In this document: positions 6,894-11,739 of the stretch, piece after piece | Layout: every line of letters begins with the position of its first letter | Position numbering within the stretch: position 1 is the first letter of the stretch | Source: Methylococcaceae bacterium NSM2-1 | GTDB taxonomy: Bacteria; Pseudomonadota; Gammaproteobacteria; Methylococcales; Methylomonadaceae | Length of the DNA: 11,739 nt | NCBI GenBank assembly: GCA_002256705.1 | Contig: NQJI01000053.1 | Coordinates: 1 to 11,739 of the forward strand | Reading direction: 5' to 3' | Made by a program: the position numbers and the translations under genes | The notes under the pieces: model-generated | Database searches by the model: none | What the model was told of the DNA's origin: nothing | The model's input: only the letters and a program-made list of their open reading frames with translations

Positions 6894-7910
6894 TTATTCG
6901 GCCAATTTGACCACTCGCCCCTGAGCGGCGGATTGCAAGGCGGCAACAATGATTTGGCAATTGGCTTTCGCATCATCCAGCGAAAGCGAAGGTTCATTTC
7001 CATTTAACACGCACGCACTGAAATGCTCGATTTCGAGCCGGAAATGATTGTCCGCAGGCAATCGCTCTTCACAGTGCCGGCCATCCTCAGTCCACCATGA
7101 AATTACCGGAACATCGCCCGGCAGTTGCCATACGGTGTGGCATTTTATACCGCCCTTTGTACCAATAATTTCATATTCACAGCGCCTCGCACGCTCAAAA
7201 CTGAAATCGAAATGCGCGTATTTCCCAGCACCGAAATCAATGATGCCGCTGGTCGTTACATCAGCACCGCTCTCCACATACTTGGCCATGGCTGTCACCG
7301 CGACCGGATCTTCGTCAAAAAACATCCGCGCTGAATGGATTGCGTAACAACCGATGTCCCACATGGCACCACCGCCGCGCTCGACACTTTCTATCAGACG
7401 ATAGATTCGCGCGGGCCGCATCATAAAGGAATAGCTGGCGCGCACAGACCTCACTTCACCAATTGTCCCCAAACGAATCAATTCCTGCACACGTGCGTGC
7501 TGAGGATGAAACCGGTACATAAAACCTTCCATAACCGTTACTTTATGCGCACTCGCGGCGGTTTTTATGGCTTCGATGTCAGCCACTGTCAGAGCCATGG
7601 GCTTTTCGCATAGCACATGTTTACCACGTTCGATGGCACGCAACGCCCATTCGGCGTGTTCATGATTGGCAAGTGGCAAGTACACGGCCTCAACTTCAGC
7701 ATCGTCCAGCAATGCTTCCAGATTGTCATAAGTTTGTACATTCTGTTGATGCGGAGCGTACTGCGCCAGCGTTTGAGCGGCGGCGCCGGAGCGACGACTG
7801 GCAATAGCGACCAGCTTGGCATTTGACGCTTCGACGATGGCGGGTAGCAAGCGCTCGTTGATACGAGCAGCGCCTAAAATACCCCATCGTAATTTCGTTT
7901 TGATGTTCAT
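6894..7910 (-). CDS. Gfo/Idh/MocA family NAD(P)-dependent oxidoreductase
   Basis: A 338-residue two-domain dehydrogenase. The Rossmann part begins with WGILGAARI (9-17), and its second strand ends in AIASRR (35-40), where the Ser-Arg-Arg run suggests NADP preference. The family EKP motif is at 102-104 (CEKPMAL). The C-terminal substrate domain contains GGGAMWDIGCYAIHSAR (179-195) with candidate catalytic D185 and H192, as in dihydrodiol-dehydrogenase-like and sugar-dehydrogenase-like members. Substrates of this family are usually sugars, sugar derivatives or related hydroxy compounds; this one cannot be named from sequence alone. The start follows an AAAGG ribosome-binding site about 9 nt upstream. 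The neighbouring rubredoxin is codirectional, but 98 bp separate them, so a functional link is unproven. Confidence 0.9.
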   Translation of the reverse strand: MNIKTKLRWGILGAARINERLLPAIVEASNAKLVAIASRRSGAAAQTLAQYAPHQQNVQTYDNLEALLDDAEVEAVYLPLANHEHAEWALRAIERGKHVLCEKPMALTVADIEAIKTAASAHKVTVMEGFMYRFHPQHARVQELIRLGTIGEVRSVRASYSFMMRPARIYRLIESVERGGGAMWDIGCYAIHSARMFFDEDPVAVTAMAKYVESGADVTTSGIIDFGAGKYAHFDFSFERARRCEYEIIGTKGGIKCHTVWQLPGDVPVISWWTEDGRHCEERLPADNHFRLEIEHFSACVLNGNEPSLSLDDAKANCQIIVAALQSAAQGRVVKLAE

Positions 7911-8251
7911 AAATATTAACCTTTCTCGTGTATTACTTGCGTTTTATGTTCGTCGAATTTAGTAGCTGTCTCCCCCTCTCCAACGAAACTTCAACGGCAA
8001 AAAGTGCTGTAATTTGATGTATTATTTAATACCGGAAAACATTACAATACTTATTGGCAAGCCAAGGAAGGGGTCGGCTTTGCGTCTTTATACACTAATC
8101 ATCCTGATTTAGGCTGCACATGTTTATTAGGTTCTCATGCGCTTTTTTATCTTTAGCCGGATTGAAAAAAGCGTGAAACACTATCAACTAGCCTTGTTCT
8201 TATCCGAGCGTGTCGGTTGTACCTATGAGTTGAATGTAAGATTTGAAATTA
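7911..8251. other. Intergenic region with possible gene remnants
   Basis: No full gene is supported. A 31-residue plus-strand frame (8017-8112) contains ITILIGKPRKGSALRL, which loosely recalls the Walker A region of RepA-like helicases (ITLL.GKPK.GKS) but has lost the GKS lysine. A second plus-strand frame, 8137-8316 (59 residues, starting MRFFIFSRIEKS), overlaps the end of the opposite-strand phosphoesterase gene and has only a weak ribosome-binding site. CGCTTTTTT (8140-8148) and AAAAAAGCG (8165-8173) can pair across a 16-nt loop. None of these is strong evidence. Confidence 0.35.
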
Positions 8252-8929
8252 CTATACACTTAGCGTATTACCAAATAAATCCGTCACTGCGCTATCCGCC
8301 ACACCGTATACTTTAATATTATTTTTAATAACACTGGCATAATTTTCATGAAGATGACCATGAAAAATATTTTTCACTCCCATCGATGCGGCTAATTCAC
8401 CAATTACCCTAAAACCATGCGGATGTGATCCGGGAGCTTCATGTGACACCAAAATATCCGCTTTCAGTGTCTTTAATGCCTCAAATTCGTCATGCCAAAT
8501 CGCTGATTTGTATTTTAATGACATGCCGGAATGCCTGATGTTAGCAGGCTGATTATGCAAATAATGCTGCTTACCCAGCCATTTTGGCTGCTGCGGTGGA
8601 TACCATACCCTGCCAAGAAAAATACCACCTAATCCAGCGACTCTAAGCCCGGCTATTTCAGTAACTTTCAAGTGTAAATCCCTATCAGAAAAGGCTGAAT
8701 TAAATAGATTGTTATATTTTCCTGGCGATTCAAAATCATGATTTCCAGCAATCCACCAGATTTCAGTTAAGCCAACTATTTCCTTTAAACAGCTTTCCAA
8801 GGGCATTTCCAGATCATAATCACCTAGTAAAATAACAGCTTCTGGCTGGTATTTATGAGCGGCTGCTATCAACGGCTTAAAATTTCCATGCGGGTCACCA
8901 GCAAATAATATTCTGTTATGTTGGTTCAT
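8252..8929 (-). CDS. Metallophosphoesterase (calcineurin-like)
   Basis: A 225-residue binuclear-metal phosphoesterase. The five family blocks are visible: GDPHGN at 11-16 (D12, H14), GDYD at 36-39 (D37), GNHD at 62-65 (N63, H64), SHEAPG at 162-167 (H163) and HGHLH at 190-194 (H192, H194). These supply the usual metal ligands and the catalytic His. There is no signal peptide, so it is probably cytoplasmic. The substrate is unknown; the family includes protein phosphatases, nucleotidases and cyclic-nucleotide hydrolases. An upstream in-frame ATG at 8986 would add 19 residues, but AAGGAAGG lies 8 nt before the ATG at 8929, which also places the first motif at the normal distance. It stands alone, flanked by gene-poor DNA. 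Confidence 0.9.
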   Translation of the reverse strand: MNQHNRILFAGDPHGNFKPLIAAAHKYQPEAVILLGDYDLEMPLESCLKEIVGLTEIWWIAGNHDFESPGKYNNLFNSAFSDRDLHLKVTEIAGLRVAGLGGIFLGRVWYPPQQPKWLGKQHYLHNQPANIRHSGMSLKYKSAIWHDEFEALKTLKADILVSHEAPGSHPHGFRVIGELAASMGVKNIFHGHLHENYASVIKNNIKVYGVADSAVTDLFGNTLSV

Positions 8930-9060
8930 GTTGTTACCTTCCTTTTTCGCCTTGGCCGGAGCCTGATCTCGTACCAAAAATAACATTGATTTTTATGTGT
9001 TTTTGCTTTCAATATTATTTTGCTTGTGATTATATTCATCTATGTGAAAAAGTTGCCTGG

Positions 9061-9167
9061 GAGTCTGTCTGACTTGTGATGCAATACATTGATTTTATAA
9101 TTATTTTTTTTAAAAAATAATTATAGCCTTTAATATCAATTAGTTAAAAGACAAGTCAGGCGGACTC
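9061..9167. mobile_element. MITE-like element with nested inverted repeats
   Basis: The left end GAGTCTGTCTGACTTGT (9061-9077) pairs with the right end ACAAGTCAGGCGGACTC (9151-9167), matching at 15 of 17 positions. Inside, TATAATTATTTTTT (9096-9109) and AAAAAATAATTATA (9112-9125) form a perfect 14-bp arm pair around TT. CTGG directly flanks both ends (9057-9060 and 9168-9171), as expected for a 4-bp target duplication. There is no transposase gene, so it would be a non-autonomous element moved in trans. It lies about 130 bp upstream of the phosphoesterase start. The parent transposon family is not identified. Confidence 0.6.
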
Positions 9168-9191
9168 CTGGAATAGTAACCGGGTTAATTT

Positions 9192-9214
9192 AAATGCATC
9201 TTCCATATGCATTT
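9192..9214. repeat. Perfect hairpin AAATGCAT/ATGCATTT
   Basis: AAATGCAT (9192-9199) and ATGCATTT (9207-9214) form an 8-bp perfect stem around a 7-nt loop. Neither strand is followed by a clear T-run. It could be a protein-binding site or a remnant of a repeat; nothing more can be said. Confidence 0.35.
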
Positions 9215-9323
9215 CAAAAACAGCCTGATTTAATTTTTAGTTTGATGGCCGCTAACTAAATACTTATAAACCTGATTGTTCAATAGGCGTTCCAAATTCA
9301 AGCCGGGACAACTAATAAGGACT

Positions 9324-9410
9324 CTTCGACTGCGCGCAAGATTAAAAGCATTGTCGAAGGGTGGGTCAGGTTCGACAAGACTTTCCTGACTCAATTCGAA
9401 CGGCTTGACC
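9324..9410. repeat. Dispersed-repeat-like block with TTCGAC motifs
   Basis: CTTCGAC (9324-9330) and GTCGAAG (9353-9359) pair across 22 nt, followed by GGTTCGACAAG and a TTCGAACGG end. Strings of CCCTTCGACA / GGTTCGACA are common in dispersed intergenic repeats of many proteobacteria, which translate as PFDxLR-like peptides. The minus-strand translation (PPFDNAF, KPFELSQ) has that look. This copy seems diverged. Confidence 0.4.
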
Positions 9411-9548
9411 ATAAACTTCCAAACTTGATGCAAAAAGCCGGCAATTCATCAATTTCCGATAGAGATGAAGATAATGTACAGGAATTCGATCGTTGCAGCA
9501 CTCTAAGTGCTTCATTTGGAGGGCGAAACCGGGCAAGCTCCTGCTGAA

Positions 9549-10454
9549 TTACACTATATCCCTGGCTTTGTTAAAAGCTTCTCTGAAATCAAGATATAAA
9601 GGCTTGTCAGTTTTCAGCATTAACATTAGCATTTCATTCTGAAGCTGATATTTTACATTGCCCACGGCTAAAGCACCGATACCTACTGCGCCTTGTGCAT
9701 TGATTGCATGAATTAATGGTACGCCTGAATCACTGCGCTTGATACCCTCTATACCCAATGGCGGAACAGCATTAACATCACCGGCCACTTTTAATTGCTT
9801 TGCTTCTTTAAGAACAGCCGAACTTAACACCTGAATGCCGGCTTTGGCGGCACAAAAGATGATATCAACATTAGCGACCAATTGGGCTTTATCGGCTTCA
9901 GAGCTGGCACACGCGCCTTTTAACGTGCAACCAAATCGACGATTGTAGGCTTTAGCAACATCCGAGGCGGCATCAATCGACAAATGGTCGACTAATGCTG
10001 TATCCGCTCCCGCTAATGAAGCAATAATTCCAGTAGCGATACCGACAGGACCGGTTCCGCCAAAAACCAGCGCATTACAATCTTTCAATTCTTTATCGTG
10101 TCTTACTTTTAGTTCTTGCTCTACGCAAGCAACCAATGCAGCTGCTGTAGTAAATGCACCACTGGGATCAGCAAAAACAGACACTTCAAAAGGTGGAACC
10201 ATCGCTTGTTGACTGGCATCCAGCATGTCCATCGCCAACCCTAAATCGCGTCCACCAATAAATATTCCAGTTCGCTTTACACCGGCGGGACTGCGGGAAA
10301 AAATAGCATCCTGAGTGAGTCTATAAACACTGTCTAATTTGACATTGCTATAAGGCATAAGCACATCAAACCCAGCATCCATGGCCATATTAATATCAAA
10401 TGGACTATTGTTTGGCATGGGGTCAAGCATGTGAAGAATGCTGCGTTTCTCCAT
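9549..10454 (-). CDS. mtdB: Methylene-tetrahydromethanopterin dehydrogenase MtdB, downstream copy
   Basis: MtdB oxidises methylene-tetrahydromethanopterin to methenyl-tetrahydromethanopterin, a step in formaldehyde oxidation to formate in methylotrophs. The 301-residue protein starts MEKRSILHML...SPFDINMAMDAGF, closely matching remembered Methylobacterium MtdB (SILHML...SPFDVNMAIDAGF), and carries FADPSGAFTTAA (94-105) and DVNAVPP (226-232). The Rossmann loop is GGTGPVG at 132-138. The second beta strand ends TALVDH, so Asp156-His157 replaces the Gly-Arg of the upstream paralogue, which hints at NAD preference. An in-frame ATG at 10550 would overlap the upstream gene. The ATG at 10454 has an AGAGGAT ribosome-binding site and aligns with the other copy's start. 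It lies 40 bp after the upstream copy's stop, probably cotranscribed. Confidence 0.88.
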   Translation of the reverse strand: MEKRSILHMLDPMPNNSPFDINMAMDAGFDVLMPYSNVKLDSVYRLTQDAIFSRSPAGVKRTGIFIGGRDLGLAMDMLDASQQAMVPPFEVSVFADPSGAFTTAAALVACVEQELKVRHDKELKDCNALVFGGTGPVGIATGIIASLAGADTALVDHLSIDAASDVAKAYNRRFGCTLKGACASSEADKAQLVANVDIIFCAAKAGIQVLSSAVLKEAKQLKVAGDVNAVPPLGIEGIKRSDSGVPLIHAINAQGAVGIGALAVGNVKYQLQNEMLMLMLKTDKPLYLDFREAFNKARDIV

Positions 10455-10494
10455 TAGAGATCCTCTTTGTAATTGGTGCGGATTAAGCTGAAGA

Positions 10495-11409
10495 TTAGAT
10501 TTGAGCGTTAGCCTTAATATACTCCCTGGCCACTTCAAAGGCATGTTCAAAATGCAGATAAACAGGCTTATCGCATTCGATCATTTTTTTTAACAAGCGA
10601 TTCTGCGCCTGATATTTTATATTACCGATAGCCAGAGCACCTATGCCAACAGCACCGCTGTTTGAACCTTCAATAGCTGTGCCGTTATGAAATGCATCAA
10701 CACCGGCAATACCTGCTGGCGGCACAGCATTGACATCGGCCGCCACTTTCAGATGTGGAGCAGAGGCGATAAGTTCCGCACTCAATAATTCAATACCCGC
10801 AGCGCCGGTTGCAAAAACAACGTCAGCGGTTTTCATAAAGTCAGCTTTATCTGCATCCGCACCAGCGCTAATAGTAATTTTACCGTCACCAAATTCATTA
10901 CTACACATATCAGCAATATGTTGTGCTTTATCCAATTGCCTGCCTATGATTCTTACCTTGGCACCTGCTTGAGCAGCAATAACCGCCGCCGCTTGACCCA
11001 CGGGCCCGGTTCCACCTAACGCAAGAATGTTTTTTCCTTCCAGCGTAGTGTTGAATTTTGTGATTAACTCATGCTCCACAGCGGCAACCATACCCGCAGC
11101 CGTTGTAAATGCACCGCTAGGGTCAGCAAAAACAGACACTTCAAAAGGCGGAACCATTGAACGTTTGGCTGTTTTCAACATATCCATTGCCTGTTTGGTA
11201 TCTCGGCCGCCAATGAAGATTCCAGTTCGTTTTAAATTTTTTGCGCTACGCGAAAAAATGGCATCTTGTACCAGTCCCTGAACTTCGCTGGCTTCGACAT
11301 TTGTATAAGGCAACGCAGAAACCCAGCCCGCATCCAATGCCATGTTGACGTCAAATGGGCTGAGGTTTTTGGCAGTGGTCAACATATGTAAAATGAATTG
11401 TTTTTCCAT
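10495..11409 (-). CDS. mtdB: Methylene-tetrahydromethanopterin dehydrogenase MtdB, upstream copy
   Basis: A 304-residue paralogue of the next gene, with the same order of blocks: QDAIFSRS (48-55), KRTGIFIGGRD (60-70), PPFEVSVFADPSGAFTTAA (87-105), GGTGPVG (132-138) and DVNAVPP (225-231). Residues 85-105 are identical in the two copies. The second beta strand ends in IIGRQLDKAQ (154-163), with Gly156-Arg157. This is almost the loop remembered in MtdA of Methylobacterium (CGRKLDKAQ), which fits binding of the NADP 2'-phosphate. The N-terminus and remaining motifs are MtdB-like, so it is named mtdB rather than mtdA. The start follows AAGGAT about 7 nt upstream, in a leader similar to that of the downstream copy. 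It is the first gene of the pair. Confidence 0.88.
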   Translation of the reverse strand: MEKQFILHMLTTAKNLSPFDVNMALDAGWVSALPYTNVEASEVQGLVQDAIFSRSAKNLKRTGIFIGGRDTKQAMDMLKTAKRSMVPPFEVSVFADPSGAFTTAAGMVAAVEHELITKFNTTLEGKNILALGGTGPVGQAAAVIAAQAGAKVRIIGRQLDKAQHIADMCSNEFGDGKITISAGADADKADFMKTADVVFATGAAGIELLSAELIASAPHLKVAADVNAVPPAGIAGVDAFHNGTAIEGSNSGAVGIGALAIGNIKYQAQNRLLKKMIECDKPVYLHFEHAFEVAREYIKANAQI

Positions 11410-11437
11410 GATAGATCCTTGATGTAATTAGACAACA

Positions 11438-11467
11438 AGTATAAAAGAAAAAATGACAGAAGAACAA
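11438..11467 (-). promoter_or_regulatory. Candidate promoter for the mtdB pair
   Basis: On the minus strand TTGTTC (11467-11462), an 18-nt spacer and TATACT (11443-11438). The -10 is good and the -35 is weak. Initiation near 11431 would give a leader of about 22 nt carrying the AAGGAT ribosome-binding site. A weak -35 would be consistent with an activator, but none is shown. Confidence 0.35.
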
Positions 11468-11537
11468 TGTACTTGCTTAATTGAATCTGAAAACTCGAAA
11501 TCTGCACCTGGTTCGATAATGTAGTAGGCCTCAAAAA

Positions 11538-11609
11538 TTAAGTGAAATCCTTTTTACACAGCCAATGGCTGCCTTCGTTTTGGCATATAAAATTATCAAA
11601 AAATCTCAT
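11538..11609 (-). CDS. Possible 23-residue small protein upstream of mtdB
   Basis: A short minus-strand frame, MRFFDNFICQNEG followed by SHWLCKKDFT. Its start is unusually good for such a short frame: AGGAG followed by CTATCG and ATG, a 6-nt spacing. It contains C9, H15 and C18, and ends 128 bp before the mtdB start. The palindrome at 11559-11571 lies inside it. It could be a leader peptide, a gene remnant or chance; there is no family match from memory. Confidence 0.22.
   Translation of the reverse strand: MRFFDNFICQNEGSHWLCKKDFT
11559..11571. promoter_or_regulatory. Palindrome CAGCCA-A-TGGCTG
   Basis: A perfect 6-bp inverted repeat around one base, about 100 bp upstream of the candidate mtdB -35 box. 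The size and symmetry fit a regulator-binding site, but position alone does not show function, and no regulator gene is nearby. Confidence 0.25.
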
Positions 11610-11739
11610 CGATAGCTCCTATGGGAACTAAAGAAAAACCGTCATAATTAAAAATGTTTTGTTAATTATCGAATAGACTGGTTCTGAGCGATAGCGAAAC
11701 CACGGCTATTCATAGATTAATGGTTTTAAGTTGTTCAAT

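Larger units (their letters stand above)
8930..9548. other. Non-coding, repeat-rich stretch
   Basis: No gene is supported. The stretch contains the 107-bp inverted-repeat element at 9061-9167, an 8-bp perfect hairpin at 9192-9214, a repeat-like block around 9324-9410 and a small stem at 9497-9511. A minus-strand frame at 9230-9433 lies mostly in the repeat-like block and is not considered a gene. Confidence 0.6.
11410..11739. other. Upstream region of the mtdB pair
   Basis: No standard gene is seen. It contains the promoter candidate (11438-11467), a 13-bp palindrome (11559-11571) and a possible 23-residue frame (11538-11609, minus). The remainder is AT-rich and shows no recognisable element. 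Confidence 0.45.

Noticed and set aside
9230..9433. 67-residue minus-strand reading frame
   Set aside because: Most of it is translation of the TTCGAC-type repeat-like block (PPFDNAF, KPFELSQ), with no ribosome-binding site or family resemblance.
10455..10550. Longer N-terminus for the downstream mtdB copy
   Set aside because: The extra 32 residues overlap the upstream gene and have no counterpart in the paralogue; the ATG at 10454 has the ribosome-binding site.
9549..11409. Naming either tandem gene mtdA or folD
   Set aside because: The N-terminus (ILHML...SPFD.NMA.DAG) and DVNAVPP block match MtdB; only the cofactor loop of the upstream copy is MtdA-like.
1..11739. CRISPR array, tRNA or rRNA genes
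   Set aside because: No regularly spaced direct repeats, cloverleaf-like tRNA sequence or rRNA sequence was recognised on either strand.

Overview
The window most likely comes from a gammaproteobacterial methanotroph or methylotroph (Methylococcales-like). Two observations support this. The leuS-lptE-holA block with a divergently placed ybeL-type zinc-ribbon gene is the arrangement found in E. coli and many gammaproteobacteria. Two tandem genes on the right encode MtdB-type methylene-tetrahydromethanopterin dehydrogenases, enzymes of the tetrahydromethanopterin formaldehyde-oxidation pathway. The organism call is inference from gene content; no ribosomal marker is present.

Layout. 1-400: no supported gene, two short palindromic repeat-like sequences, and loss of the usual neighbours beyond holA. 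401-4446 (minus): leuS, lptE and holA, probably one transcription unit. 4530-5854 (plus): a YbeL-like zinc-ribbon protein, then an orphan ParA-type ATPase with its own strong sigma70-like promoter. 5855-6624: gene-poor, with a minus-strand terminator and what looks like the start of a decayed exported-protein gene. 6625-7910 (minus): a Gfo/Idh/MocA oxidoreductase followed by a rubredoxin. 8252-8929 (minus): a small metallophosphoesterase. 8930-9548: non-coding, with a 107-bp MITE-like inverted-repeat element and other repeat-like sequence. 9549-11409 (minus): tandem mtdB paralogues. 11410-11739: leader region with a weak promoter candidate, a palindrome and a possible 23-residue peptide.

The most striking point is leuS. 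The reading frame is open for 820 codons and both synthetase signatures are intact. Compared from memory with E. coli LeuRS, however, about 50 residues are missing in frame at the start of the CP1 editing domain, including the WIGRS segment and the TTRPDT threonine-rich editing motif. Two in-frame insertions that look like repeat elements are also present, one in CP1 and one in the catalytic region. The protein may be an editing-deficient LeuRS, or the deletion may be an assembly artefact.

The two mtdB copies share a leader and ribosome-binding site and have identical blocks, but differ at the end of the second Rossmann beta strand (Gly-Arg in one, Asp-His in the other). This suggests a division of labour between NADP and NAD.
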